This document shows, piece after piece, positions 8,218-16,929 of a DNA stretch of 64,000 nt. Position numbers and translations under genes: made by a program. Position 1 is the stretch's first letter, and each line of letters begins with the position of its first letter. A model generated the notes under the pieces. That model saw only the letters and a program-made list of their open reading frames with translations. It had not been told where the DNA came from and ran no database searches. The DNA comes from Bosea vestrisii. Lineage in GTDB: Bacteria > Pseudomonadota > Alphaproteobacteria > Rhizobiales > Beijerinckiaceae. Location: NCBI RefSeq assembly GCF_030144325.1, contig NZ_CP126308.1, positions 186,001-250,000 on the forward strand, read 5' to 3'.

Positions 8218-9062
8218 GCGCGCACCAGGCCGTCTTTCCGATCAAGACCATGGCCCGTGTCTTCAAGGTCTCCGCGTCAGGCTATTATGCTTGGCGCGGC
8301 AGGCCCGCGTCGCTGCGGGCGGCACGGGACGTTGATCTCACCCGGAAGATCCGCACGATCCATGGCGCCTCGCACAAGACCTATGGTGCACCGCGCATTC
8401 ACGCCGAGCTCAAGGCCGAGGGCGTGGCGATCGGCAAGAAGCGCGTGGCTCGGCTGATGAGCGCCGCCGGGCTTGTCGGCGCCAGCCGGCGCAGGAGCGT
8501 CACGACGACGAAGCGCGATCCTGATCATCGGCCGGCGCACGATCTGGTCCGGAGAAACTTCTTCGTCGAGAAGCCCAACGAGCTGTGGGTCGCCGACATC
8601 ACCTTCGTGCCCACGCTGGCAGGCTTTCTGTTCCTGGCGGTCGTGCTGGACGCATGGTCTAGGCGCATCGTCGGCTGGGCTTTCTCCGCCGATCTCAAGA
8701 CCCGGGTCGTGCTCGACGCCCTCGACATGGCGCTCGCCGCGCGCAAGCCCGAGAACGTCATCCACCATAGCGATCAGGGCTCGCAATATACCTCGCTGGC
8801 TTTCGGTAGTCGCTGCAAGGACGCCGGCGTCAGACCCTCGACCGGCTCCGTTGGCGACGCCTACGACAATGCCATGTGCGAGAGCTTCTTCGCGACGCTG
8901 GAATGCGAGCTGCTCGACCGAAACCGCTTCCGCTCGCACAGCGAGGCGCGGATGGCCGTCTTCCACTTCATCGAAGGCTTCTACAACCCGTCACGCCGCC
9001 ATTCGGCACTGGGATACCTCTCGCCCATCGAATACGAAAGGAAGCATCATGAGCTGACATGA
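8214..9062 (+). CDS. IS3-family transposase OrfB (DDE integrase)
   Basis: This 282-aa protein has an N-terminal HTH_21-like segment (YGAPRIHAELKAEG) and an rve integrase core. The DDE triad is visible as D in WVADITFVPT, D in HHSDQGSQYTS and E in NAMCESFFATLECELL. The HxxR-type tail SRRHSALGYLSP is also present. It catalyses copy-out/paste-in transposition of the element. The frame is uninterrupted and the length is normal, so the element could still move. Confidence 0.92.
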   Translation: MSAHQAVFPIKTMARVFKVSASGYYAWRGRPASLRAARDVDLTRKIRTIHGASHKTYGAPRIHAELKAEGVAIGKKRVARLMSAAGLVGASRRRSVTTTKRDPDHRPAHDLVRRNFFVEKPNELWVADITFVPTLAGFLFLAVVLDAWSRRIVGWAFSADLKTRVVLDALDMALAARKPENVIHHSDQGSQYTSLAFGSRCKDAGVRPSTGSVGDAYDNAMCESFFATLECELLDRNRFRSHSEARMAVFHFIEGFYNPSRRHSALGYLSPIEYERKHHELT

Positions 9063-9105
9063 CCCGCCTAAGCCGTGAACAGTCCACGGAACCGGGTCAA
9101 CTCCA

Positions 9106-9474
9106 GGCGGCGACTGCCCCGGCAAGACGGAGCTGCACCGCGACATCCTGCTCCGCTCGCAGATCTTTGTGGAATATCCGCCGCAGACGCGGATCGAAGG
9201 CGAGATCCAGCAACTGGAGCCGGATCACCCTGTCACCGAACTCTGGCAGGTAATGAACGGTTCGGCGTCTGGCCGGAGCAGCGACCGCTCCATCACGCTC
9301 TTCGACAGCGTCGGTTTCGCGATCGAGGACTTCTCCGCGCTTCGGTACGTCCGGATGCAACTGCCGGGGACCGGCTTCTATACCGAGCTCGATCTGCTGG
9401 CCGACCCAGATGATCCGCGCGATCTCTTCGGGATGCTGCTGCGCTGCGAACAGGGCTTGTCCGATCAAGCCTGA
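9106..9474 (+). pseudogene. Ornithine cyclodeaminase, C-terminal fragment
   Basis: Immediately right of the IS3 element the frame reads GDCPGKTELHRDILLRSQIF, then VEYPPQTRIEGEIQQL and ITLFDSVGFAIEDFSALRYV. This is the NAD-binding C-terminal part of the ornithine cyclodeaminase/mu-crystallin family, whose members are about 330-350 aa. Only some 120 codons remain and no start codon is available. The upstream two thirds are absent, and the other side of the element carries a different gene. This is evidence of deletion or rearrangement at the element. Confidence 0.8.
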
Positions 9475-9929
9475 TGTCGGCGTCGCGGAGTTCAGGAACC
9501 GAACTCAATGGTCGGTGTGCCAACGACCTCGATGGTGCCGAGGTCGTAGAGGATACGTCGCGACAGCAGGATTTGCAGGTGCGCCAAACTCCTGATTGTC
9601 GAAGTCGAGCCGTCCGCCTTGGCTCGGCTTAGTTCATCTCGGGCCTGGCGGCGAAACACGAGCCGTCCACAAGCGTGGGATTGCCACGATCCGCCTGCGC
9701 AGACCCCCAAATCGCGATTTGCGAGGTTCGGCTCCTCCGGTCAACGGGGAAGAACAGCGGCGCACAACCCAAAAAGAGTCGCCGATAACCATTAGCCAGA
9801 TCGATCTAATCCAGTAGATTTTCTTATATTAATTCGGGCTGTGCCGGTGCCGTGATTGGATTTTCAAAGGAGAGCGGTTCGGTCGTGTGCCGACATCTCC
9901 CAGATATCGTAACGGCTCCGGATTATCAC
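9475..9929. other. Intergenic, no intact gene seen
   Basis: The stretch downstream of the cyclodeaminase fragment shows no convincing coding frame. The last 100 bases are AT-richer and contain AAAGGAGAG upstream of two possible GTG starts of the next gene. They are the likely promoter and leader region of the peptidase/ABC operon. Confidence 0.4.
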
Positions 9930-11246
9930 ATGTCCAAAGACATCGCTGCCATCAAATCCGAAATCCTTCACAGGATCGACGAACAGCGCGATGAGATCGT
10001 CGATCTCCTGCGCAGGTTTCTTCGGATCAAGAGCATCAATCCGCCCGGCGACATGCGCGAAACCGCCGATTTCGTCCGCGGCATCATCGATAGTTTCGGT
10101 AGCCCACACAGGACCGTCTCCCTCAGGGCCGACATGCCCAATATCATTGGTCGGTGGGATGCGCCCCGCGCGGGTCGTCACCTTGTTCTCAACGGCCATA
10201 TGGACGTCTTCCCCGTCACCAACGAGCGCCTGTGGGACGCCGAGATCGTCGACGCCAAGATCATGGGGCGCGGCGCGTCCGACATGAAGACCGGCACGCT
10301 CGCGTCGATCCTGACCTATTGCTACCTCCATCCGTACAGCGAGCATCTCAACGGGGCTTTGACCCTGACGGTCGTCTCCGACGAGCAATCCGGCGGGCGC
10401 TACGGCACGAAGTATCTATTCGACGAGTTCGCCGACGAGATCTCCGGCGATTGCTGCCTCAACGGCGAGCCCAGCGGGTTGGCCAATCTGCGCTTCACGG
10501 AGAAGGGAACCCTGCGCTTTTCCCTGTCCACCAGGAGCGCGGGAGGGCATGGCGGCTATCCTCATCGCGCACCCAATCCGATCGAGATCATCTGCAAGCT
10601 CGTCGCCCTGATCTACGAACGCTATCATCTCAAGCTGGCGACCTTGCCTCCCGAGATCGAGGCGGTCCTGACGTCGCCCGAGACGATCGCAGCCGCGGAC
10701 GCCAATCTCGGCAAGGGCGCAGGCGATATCGCGCGCCGCATCACCGTCAATGTCGGCATCATCGAAGGCGGGCAGAAGGCGACGCAGATCCCCACCCTCT
10801 GCACCACGCATCTCGACATTCGCGTGCCGATCGGCTCCGACCGCGACGCCATCCGCCGCGATCTCGAAACGCTCGCTGCCAAGCATGGCTGCGAGATGAT
10901 CATGAACGAGGATCACAGCTATCCGGCGAGCATGACCGATCCCTTCGGCGAGATGGCGACCATCCTCCGATGCAACATCAAGTCCCTGCTCGGGCATGAC
11001 GCCCCGCCGGTTTCGAGTCTGGGCGGCACCGACACGCGCTATTGGCGCTGGCGCAAGATCCCCGCGATCATCTGCGGGCCTTCGCCGATCAGCATGGGAC
11101 GGGACGACGAGCACGTCACCATCGACGAGGCCATCGCCGTACTGAAGCTGCAGGTCATGTGCGCACTGGATTATCTCGGCAATCCCAGCGCCGCGCCCGC
11201 CGGGAACACTGTCTCAGAGATGCGCCCAACGGAACGGGTCGTTTGA
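9930..11246 (+). CDS. M20 family metallopeptidase (ArgE/DapE-like deacylase)
   Basis: This protein of about 438 aa is in the M20 di-zinc family. Visible motifs are SINPPGD near the N-terminus, the HxD ligand pair in NGHMDVFPV, the bridging Asp in GRGASDMKTG, the catalytic Glu in VSDEQSGG and a Glu ligand in NGEPSG. Toward the end there is GGTDTRYWRW, with a late His in DDEHVTIDEA. It should hydrolyse an N-acylated amino acid or a small peptide in the cytoplasm. The ATG at MSKDIAAIK is chosen by family alignment. GTG codons at 9852 and 9885 also stay in frame, and the latter has AAGGAG upstream. The next gene encodes an amino-acid ABC permease, suggesting import and cleavage of the same compound. 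Confidence 0.85.
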   Translation: MSKDIAAIKSEILHRIDEQRDEIVDLLRRFLRIKSINPPGDMRETADFVRGIIDSFGSPHRTVSLRADMPNIIGRWDAPRAGRHLVLNGHMDVFPVTNERLWDAEIVDAKIMGRGASDMKTGTLASILTYCYLHPYSEHLNGALTLTVVSDEQSGGRYGTKYLFDEFADEISGDCCLNGEPSGLANLRFTEKGTLRFSLSTRSAGGHGGYPHRAPNPIEIICKLVALIYERYHLKLATLPPEIEAVLTSPETIAAADANLGKGAGDIARRITVNVGIIEGGQKATQIPTLCTTHLDIRVPIGSDRDAIRRDLETLAAKHGCEMIMNEDHSYPASMTDPFGEMATILRCNIKSLLGHDAPPVSSLGGTDTRYWRWRKIPAIICGPSPISMGRDDEHVTIDEAIAVLKLQVMCALDYLGNPSAAPAGNTVSEMRPTERVV

Positions 11247-11384
11247 CGCGACGATCCGCCTACGCACGACGGTCGCGCAAACAAGCCGAGGGGAAAATGC
11301 CATGAAACCGACGACGCTTTCATCCAACTCGATCCATCCATTTCGTCGGCTGGCTCGGCTTCGCTTGAGCACGGGAGGATGACC

Positions 11385-12278
11385 ATGCCGCCCGTCACCA
11401 CCAACGCCGCCAGGGCCAGCGACATGTCGCAACTGCCGGCAGACGCCTACAAGATCGCGCATTACACGATCGTGCCCCGGCGCCATTACGGCCGGATCAT
11501 CGCCACGATCCTGATCATCGCCGTGCTTGTGGCGCTGGGCAGGGCCTTTGCCGTCGGCGACATCGAATGGCGCTATGTCGGCATGTTCCTGACGGCGCCA
11601 GCCATCATGACTGGCCTCGTCAACACCATCCTGCTGGCGATCTGCGCGATGGTGCTCGGCGTCGTTCTCGGCGTGCTATTCGCCGTGATGCGGCTGTCCA
11701 AGAACCCCGTCTTGAGCACCGTCGCGAAGCTCTATGTCTGGCTGTTTCGCGGCGCGCCGGCGCTGCTGCAGTTGCTGATCTGGTTCAACCTGGCGCTGAT
11801 ATTTCCGCGGATCGCTTTCCCCGGCCTGTTCGACTTCCGCACGGTCGACGTGATGACGCCGTTTGTCGCCGGACTTCTGGGCCTTGGCATCCAGCAGGGG
11901 GCCTACACGTCCGAGGTCGTCCGCGCCGGTCTGCTGTCGGTCGATCGCGGCCAGTACGAAGCGGCGCAGGCGATCGGCATGACCCGCCTGCGCATGCTCA
12001 GGCGCATCGTGATGCCGCAGGCGATGCGCGTCATTGTTCCGCCGGTCGGCAACGAGTTCATCGGAATGGTGAAGCTGACCTCGCTGGCGAGCGTGATCCA
12101 GTACTCCGAGATGCTCCATGCGGCGCAGACGATCTATTACGCGAATTCCCGCGTGCTCGAACTGCTCGTGGTCGCCAGCATCTGGTACCTCGCCGTCGTC
12201 TCGGTGCTGAGCTTCGGCCAGAGCTTCGTCGAGCGCTATTTCGGGCGCGGCGTCGCCCCTGTCCGCCATGGCTTGTGA
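11385..12278 (+). CDS. Amino-acid ABC transporter permease
   Basis: This 297-aa inner-membrane protein has a cytoplasmic N-terminal stretch of about 40 residues and then five or six hydrophobic segments. The HisM/GlnP-type EAA loop is EAAQAIGMTRLRMLRRIVMP. The start is placed six bases after GGGAGG. An ATG immediately adjoining that site (11379) is too close to be used. It is followed 12 bp later by the ATPase gene and then by the binding-protein gene, a complete type I amino-acid importer. A single permease suggests a homodimeric channel. Confidence 0.9.
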   Translation: MPPVTTNAARASDMSQLPADAYKIAHYTIVPRRHYGRIIATILIIAVLVALGRAFAVGDIEWRYVGMFLTAPAIMTGLVNTILLAICAMVLGVVLGVLFAVMRLSKNPVLSTVAKLYVWLFRGAPALLQLLIWFNLALIFPRIAFPGLFDFRTVDVMTPFVAGLLGLGIQQGAYTSEVVRAGLLSVDRGQYEAAQAIGMTRLRMLRRIVMPQAMRVIVPPVGNEFIGMVKLTSLASVIQYSEMLHAAQTIYYANSRVLELLVVASIWYLAVVSVLSFGQSFVERYFGRGVAPVRHGL

Positions 12279-12290
12279 CAGGAGCGCCAC

Positions 12291-13082
12291 ATGAATCCAA
12301 GCACCACCTCCGTCTCCACCACCCCGATCGTGCGGGCGATCGACCTCTGCAAGCACTTTGGAAACTTCGAGGCGCTCAAGAACGTCAATCTGGAGGTCAA
12401 TCCTGGCGAGGTCGTCTGCATCATCGGTCCGTCCGGTTCAGGCAAGAGCACGCTCCTGCGCTGCATCAACCAGCTCGAGCAGATCGATGGCGGCGCCATC
12501 TGGGTCAACGCCGAATTGATCGGGTATCGCCGCGAAGGGACCAAACTCTATCACCTGACGGACGCCGAGATCGCTCGGCAGCGGCAATGCGTGGGCATGG
12601 TCTTCCAGCGCTTCAACCTGTTCCCGCACTTCACGGCACTGGAGAACGTCACGGAAGGTCCGGTCCAGGTCCTGGGCGAACCGTTGAAGCAGGCGCAGGC
12701 CCGTGGCCGGGCGCTGCTTGCCCAGGTCGGTCTGGCCGACAAGGAAAACGCTTATCCGTCCGAACTGTCGGGCGGTCAGCAACAGCGTGTGGCGATCGCG
12801 CGCGGTCTCGCCATGCGGCCGGAGATCATGCTGTTCGACGAGCCGACCTCGGCCCTCGACCCGGAGCTCGTCGGCGATGTTCTCGCCGTGATGAAGGATC
12901 TGGCCATCAGCGGCATGACCATGGTGGTGGTGACGCACGAGCTCGGCTTCGCCCGCGAAGTGGCCGACCGCATCGTCTTCATGGACCAGGGCGAGATCAT
13001 CGAGGTCGGCCCCGCTCAGGAGGTCCTCTCCTCGCCAAGTCAGAAGCGGACCCAGAACTTCATTGCCGCGGTGCGCGCCTGA
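12291..13082 (+). CDS. Amino-acid ABC transporter ATP-binding protein (GlnQ/HisP-like)
   Basis: This 263-aa cytoplasmic ATPase has Walker A GPSGSGKST at about residues 46-54, Q-loop FQRFNLFPH near 106-113, signature LSGGQQQR at 159-166, and Walker B LFDEPTSALD at 181-190. The switch His is in VVTHELGF. The start follows AGGAGCGCCAC. It powers the adjacent permease. Because the importer operon at 2665-5922 lacks an ATPase, this protein could also serve that transporter, which is an inference without direct support. All motifs are intact. Confidence 0.93.
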   Translation: MNPSTTSVSTTPIVRAIDLCKHFGNFEALKNVNLEVNPGEVVCIIGPSGSGKSTLLRCINQLEQIDGGAIWVNAELIGYRREGTKLYHLTDAEIARQRQCVGMVFQRFNLFPHFTALENVTEGPVQVLGEPLKQAQARGRALLAQVGLADKENAYPSELSGGQQQRVAIARGLAMRPEIMLFDEPTSALDPELVGDVLAVMKDLAISGMTMVVVTHELGFAREVADRIVFMDQGEIIEVGPAQEVLSSPSQKRTQNFIAAVRA

Positions 13083-13121
13083 ACTGCCGAAAGATCGTCA
13101 ACGAAAACAAAGGAGTGGGAT

Positions 13122-13955
13122 ATGAAGTTCGCTATTATCGCTACGACCGCCTTGCTTGCCCTCAACGCCGCGGCCGCACAGGCTCAGGCTTTGCCCGAAA
13201 AGTTCAAGAAGGCCGGCAAGATCGTCATCGGCACGACGCCGAACTATCCGCCGGTGACGTTCAAGGATCCGGCGACCAACCAGCTCACCGGCTATGACAT
13301 CGAGATCGGCAACGCCATCGGCGAGAAGCTCGGCATCAAGGTGGAATGGCAGGACACCAGCTTCGAGCAGATGATCAGCGCGGTCACGACCGACCGGATC
13401 GATCTGATCCTCGGCGGCATGAACGACCTCCCCGCCCGCCGCGAGACCATCGATTTCGTCGATTACATGAAGTCGGGCGTTCAGTACTTCGTCCAGCCCA
13501 AGCGTGCGGCCGAATTCAAGGAGGCGACCGACCTCTGCGGCAAGACGGTCGGCGCCAGCCGTCGTACGAACTTTCCCAAGGACATCGAGGCGTGGAGCGA
13601 GCAGTTCTGCGTCAAGGCCGGCAAACCCGCGATCAAGGTGGTCGGAACGGAAGGCTCCGCCGACGCGCGCGCGCAGCTCCGGCAGGGCCGCATCGATGCC
13701 GGCGCCCAGGGCAATGAGAGCCTACCCTACCTGATGAAGCTCGACCCCGACACCTACAAGCTCGTCGGCGCTCCCTTCGCCATCACCTATCAGGGCATCG
13801 GTGTGTCGAAGAAGAACAGCGAGCTGCGTGACGCCGTCGCGGGCGCGCTCAAGGCGCTGCTGACTGATGGGACCTATAAGAAGATCGTCGACAAATACGA
13901 GGTGCAGCCCAGCGCGATCACCGAGGTTTCCGTCAACGAAGTGCCGCTGAAGTAA
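13122..13955 (+). CDS. Amino-acid ABC transporter substrate-binding protein
   Basis: This 277-aa family 3 solute-binding protein has a clear signal peptide (MKFAIIATTALLALNAAAAQ, cleavage near AQA). The mature part shows GKIVIGTTPNYPPVTF, GYDIEIGNAIGEKLG and DLILGGMNDLPAR, the ligand-binding lobes of polar amino-acid binders. The start has AAAGGAGTGGGAT upstream. It is last in the operon of M20 peptidase, permease, ATPase and binder. A 10-bp perfect hairpin follows the stop. Periplasmic, it delivers an amino-acid-like ligand to the permease. Confidence 0.92.
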   Translation: MKFAIIATTALLALNAAAAQAQALPEKFKKAGKIVIGTTPNYPPVTFKDPATNQLTGYDIEIGNAIGEKLGIKVEWQDTSFEQMISAVTTDRIDLILGGMNDLPARRETIDFVDYMKSGVQYFVQPKRAAEFKEATDLCGKTVGASRRTNFPKDIEAWSEQFCVKAGKPAIKVVGTEGSADARAQLRQGRIDAGAQGNESLPYLMKLDPDTYKLVGAPFAITYQGIGVSKKNSELRDAVAGALKALLTDGTYKKIVDKYEVQPSAITEVSVNEVPLK

Positions 13956-13964
13956 CCAGCACGG

Positions 13965-13990
13965 GCCTGCGGGATTGTCGTCCCGCAGGC
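13965..13990. terminator. Hairpin between convergent genes
   Basis: GCCTGCGGGA, a six-base loop and TCCCGCAGGC form a perfect 10-bp stem. It lies between the stop of the binding-protein gene and the stop of the convergent LysR gene. No T-run follows in either direction, so it is a probable but not classical bidirectional terminator. Confidence 0.6.
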
Positions 13991-14005
13991 TCCCGTCGCG
14001 GCGAG

Positions 14006-14980
14006 TCATCCGCGCGGATGCTCGAAAACGTGGAGCTGATCACCCATCCACGGAGCGATGGCATGCAGGCTGGGGGCAATCTTATCCCGAAGCAAGACCT
14101 GAAGGACATGGGCTACCTCGTGCGGTATCGTGCCGAGTTCGGACTTCCTGGAATAAAGATCGATGCGCCGCCGCACCTTGATGCCCGGCAGCGGCAGCAG
14201 TCGAACCCCCGTCATCCGCTCCTTGGTCTGCAAGGCCATCAGCGGGGTGGTGATCGACCATCCCAGACCCGCCGACACCATTGTCGCGATCGTATCGGCC
14301 GTATCGCTCTCGAACTCCCGCGGGAACTCCAGCCTCAATTGCCGGATCACCTGTTCGACCTGGCGGCCGGCACTCGTGCGATGGGTATGCCGAATGAAAT
14401 TGCGACCTTTGAGATCCGCCAAAGACCGGACCTCGATATCCCACTCGGCAGGCAGCGCCAGGGCGTAAGGCTCGATCAGGAGCGGAATCGTGATGGCTGC
14501 ATCGACTTCCCTGAGAAGATCGATGCCAATGAGGATGTCGATTTCACGGGCTTGGAACTGTTCCTCGCTGATGCCCCGCATGTTTGCAAACAGCGAGCAT
14601 CGTTTGACGCTCTTGCCCAGTTCTCGGACGAAATCTGGCCCGAGCGTCGTGGTCAGCGAGGCGACCATCGAGATTCGCAATGTCGGGATCACATGGTGAG
14701 CCGTCGATTTGACGGCTGTCTCGAGCTCACGAGCCTGCTCCAGCAAGTCATGGGCTTTTTCCATGAGCAGTCGACCGGCTGTCGTGGCCTGCACGGGCCG
14801 TATGTCGCGGTCGAGCAGGGCGACGCCCATGGCCTTCTCGAGATTGGCCACGACCTGCGACACCGCCGATTGCGTCAACCCGACCTGGCGCGCGCCTTTC
14901 GTCAGGTTGCCGGCGGCGACGACCGTTCGAAAGATCTCCAATTGCCAAAGATCGAATCCCAACTTCTGCGACGTCGTCAT
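14006..14980 (-). CDS. LysR-family transcriptional regulator
   Basis: This 324-aa regulator has an N-terminal winged helix-turn-helix (residues about 12-70: DLWQLEIFRTVVAAGNLTKG, then QSAVSQVVANLEKAMGVALL). A type 2 periplasmic-binding-protein-like effector domain follows, from about residue 95. It is divergent from an MmgE/PrpD gene with about 100 bp between them, the usual arrangement for a LysR regulator and its target. Its stop converges on the ABC importer operon. The inducer is unknown. Control of the MmgE/PrpD gene is inferred from position only. Confidence 0.88.
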   Translation of the reverse strand: MTTSQKLGFDLWQLEIFRTVVAAGNLTKGARQVGLTQSAVSQVVANLEKAMGVALLDRDIRPVQATTAGRLLMEKAHDLLEQARELETAVKSTAHHVIPTLRISMVASLTTTLGPDFVRELGKSVKRCSLFANMRGISEEQFQAREIDILIGIDLLREVDAAITIPLLIEPYALALPAEWDIEVRSLADLKGRNFIRHTHRTSAGRQVEQVIRQLRLEFPREFESDTADTIATMVSAGLGWSITTPLMALQTKERMTGVRLLPLPGIKVRRRIDLYSRKSELGTIPHEVAHVLQVLLRDKIAPSLHAIAPWMGDQLHVFEHPRG

Positions 14981-15081
14981 CGGTCTCGATCTGAACGGTT
15001 CGGCGGACGCGCCATGATAGCTGCATCCCTTCCAAACTCACACCAGTGCTCGCCGGCTCCTGCCGGCCGGAGATTCCTGCC

Positions 15082-16479
15082 ATGACGAAGGATGTCGGCG
15101 TTGTCGAGACCTGGAGCCGCTTCGCGAGCCAGGCCATCTTCGAGGATCTGCCCGGTGCGATCGTCGCCAAGGCCAAGCTGCATATTCTGGACACGCTCGG
15201 CGTGGCGCTGGCGGGCTCGACGTCCAGGGAAGCGATCGCGGCGACCGCCGTCCACACGCGCTTTGGTGCTGGCGGGCCTTGCGGGGTCTGGGGTCGGGAC
15301 GTCGGCCTGTCGCCTACGAGCGCGGCCTGGGCCAACGGTGTGGCATCTCACGCCTTCGAACTGGACGATACGGGCGGATGCGATCATTCCGGCGCCGTCG
15401 TCCTGCCTGCTGCGCTGGCTGCCCTGGCGGTTGCCCAAGGAAAAGTGTCCGGCCGCGAACTGATCTTGGCAGTCGTGCTCGGCTACGAATTCGCCCGGCG
15501 GGCGCTGGAGGCCTGCGGGGGATATCACCCCCATAACGGTGCGGGCTGGCATTCGACCGGCACCTGCGGGACATTCGGTGCTGCGGTCGCCAGCGCCCGC
15601 ATTCTCGGCCGGTCTCCCGTTGAGATGGCCTCGGCGATCGGACTCTCCGCCAGCTTCAGCGGAGGGACCTGGGCGTTCGTGCAGGACGCGGCGCACAGCA
15701 AGAGGCTCCATGCCGGGCGAGCGGCGGAAGGCGGCGTGATGTCGGCACTGCTGGCGATGGAGGGCCTGAAAGGCCCGCAAGGGGTTCTGGACGATATCTG
15801 GGGCGGCTTTCTCAATACATTCGCTCTCGCGACGGCCGACAGGACCGCCTTGTGCGTCGGCATGGGCGACGTCTGGCGGCTCGGCCGCGTTTCGATCAAG
15901 CCCTATGCCTCATGCCGGGGCACACATTCCGGCATCGACTGCGTTGGTCACATCATCGATCGCGACGGGATCCGCATGATGGATGTCGCCGAGATCCGGC
16001 TCCACTGCAGCACCTTTCTCGACGAGATGTGCGGCGGACGTGACATTTCGAGCCTGGCTGGAGCGCAGATGAGCCTGCCCCTCGCCGTGGCTCTGCGGTT
16101 CGTCTGGGGCGCTTGCGACCTGCGTTCCTACGAGGACGCACAGCTGCGTGCGCCGGAGGTGACGGCCATGCTGGCAAAAATCAGGATGGTCCCGGACAAG
16201 GTGTTGCCCCATTCCGAGAATCCCTTCGTGGAAATCGTGGATACCGACGGGCGCATTCACTCCCATCAGGTTTTCGACCCGAAGGGGTCTCCGACAAATC
16301 CACTGTCCGATTCCGAGCTGCGGGGCAAATTCAGGGGACTAGCGCGGCGCGCGCTTTGTCAGGATGCCACGGAGACGCTGATGATGACGGTCGACGTGCT
16401 GGAGCAGTTGGAAGACGCGTCAGTGATTTTGCCATTGCTCGCCGGCGATCCGAACACGTTCAGGCGTCTCGGCGCATGA
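15082..16479 (+). CDS. MmgE/PrpD family protein
   Basis: This 465-aa protein belongs to the MmgE/PrpD superfamily, which includes 2-methylcitrate dehydratase, cis-aconitate decarboxylase and itaconate-type enzymes. Family features are HILDTLGVALAGS at the N-terminus, WANGVASHAFELDDTG containing the HxxDxDD-like catalytic loop, GWHSTGTCGTFGAA, and KPYASCRGTHSGID in the second domain. The start at MTKDVG follows CCGGAGATTCCTGCC, and 12 codons of open frame lie upstream. The true substrate is not predictable. Position next to LysR, and near a peptidase/amino-acid importer operon, suggests catabolism of an imported acid. Confidence 0.87.
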   Translation: MTKDVGVVETWSRFASQAIFEDLPGAIVAKAKLHILDTLGVALAGSTSREAIAATAVHTRFGAGGPCGVWGRDVGLSPTSAAWANGVASHAFELDDTGGCDHSGAVVLPAALAALAVAQGKVSGRELILAVVLGYEFARRALEACGGYHPHNGAGWHSTGTCGTFGAAVASARILGRSPVEMASAIGLSASFSGGTWAFVQDAAHSKRLHAGRAAEGGVMSALLAMEGLKGPQGVLDDIWGGFLNTFALATADRTALCVGMGDVWRLGRVSIKPYASCRGTHSGIDCVGHIIDRDGIRMMDVAEIRLHCSTFLDEMCGGRDISSLAGAQMSLPLAVALRFVWGACDLRSYEDAQLRAPEVTAMLAKIRMVPDKVLPHSENPFVEIVDTDGRIHSHQVFDPKGSPTNPLSDSELRGKFRGLARRALCQDATETLMMTVDVLEQLEDASVILPLLAGDPNTFRRLGA

Positions 16480-16708
16480 GGCTGCCGCCGCAACACACGG
16501 ATGTCGTCATTCTGGGTGAAGCGCGCAAAATTTATCAAGACCTGGCGCGCCCTCATCGGAGCAGGTGCCCGCTGAGGCCGCGCCCAACGACGAACAGGGA
16601 AGAGGATCCGATCCGCTTTCGCAGGCCGTCTCCGACGCCGAAAGCTATTTCGTCTCCGAGGCATCGGCCTCCAGCGCGTCAAGGCCATCGATCGTGGCCG
16701 CCGTCAGG
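16480..16708. other. Intergenic, nothing recognised
   Basis: No coding frame or strong hairpin was seen between the MmgE/PrpD stop and the MITE-like repeat. With the repeat this makes a 450-bp gene-free stretch before the Fic gene stop. Confidence 0.4.
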
Positions 16709-16896
16709 TGTGAACAGGCGCCGAAGATTGACCCGGCGATTTTTGCTTTTAACCTACTGACTTGATTGGTATTTTTCTGTTCGAAGAGGGGCCACCATCG
16801 GCGCTGACGTGCCCCTCTCCGAATGCAGATAACCTTTTAAATTGAACGGTTTATATGCCCATTTGAGGTGGGGTCAGTCTTCGGTGCTCAAACACA
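16709..16896 (-). repeat. 188-bp MITE-like element, copy B (inverted to copy A)
   Basis: It runs from TGTGAACAGGCGCCGAAGA to TCTTCGGTGCTCAAACACA, exactly 188 bp as in copy A. The reverse complement aligns with copy A over the whole length. Shared blocks include CCGTTCAATTTAAAA, TTATCTGCA, CAAGTCAG and GGGTCAATCTTCGGCGCCT. It carries no gene. The flanks show a weak TCAG similarity but no exact adjacent duplication. Confidence 0.75.
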
Positions 16897-16929
16897 TCAG
16901 AGCATTATCACGCGCCTTTTGTACGGTGC

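Larger units (their letters stand above)
7850..9105 (+). mobile_element. IS3-family insertion sequence, intact, 1256 bp
   Basis: The boundaries are set by imperfect terminal inverted repeats, matching at 21 of 25 bases. The left end starts TGGAGTTGATCCGGTTTTGT and the right end, read inward, starts TGGAGTTGACCCGGTTCCGT. Both orfA and orfB are intact inside. The flanks are GGG and GGC, so no clean 3-bp target duplication is present. The left flank is a RES toxin and the right flank an ornithine cyclodeaminase. This suggests the copy arose by recombination between two elements or caused an adjacent deletion. Confidence 0.85.

Noticed and set aside
9475..9720. Reverse-strand gene upstream of the M20 peptidase
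   Set aside because: A 72-codon frame is open, but it has no recognisable domain, no clear start site and overlaps only debris next to the IS3 junction.
11567..13297. 576-codon forward frame spanning permease, ATPase and binding protein genes
   Set aside because: It is Arg- and Ala-rich out-of-frame translation of three well-defined genes.
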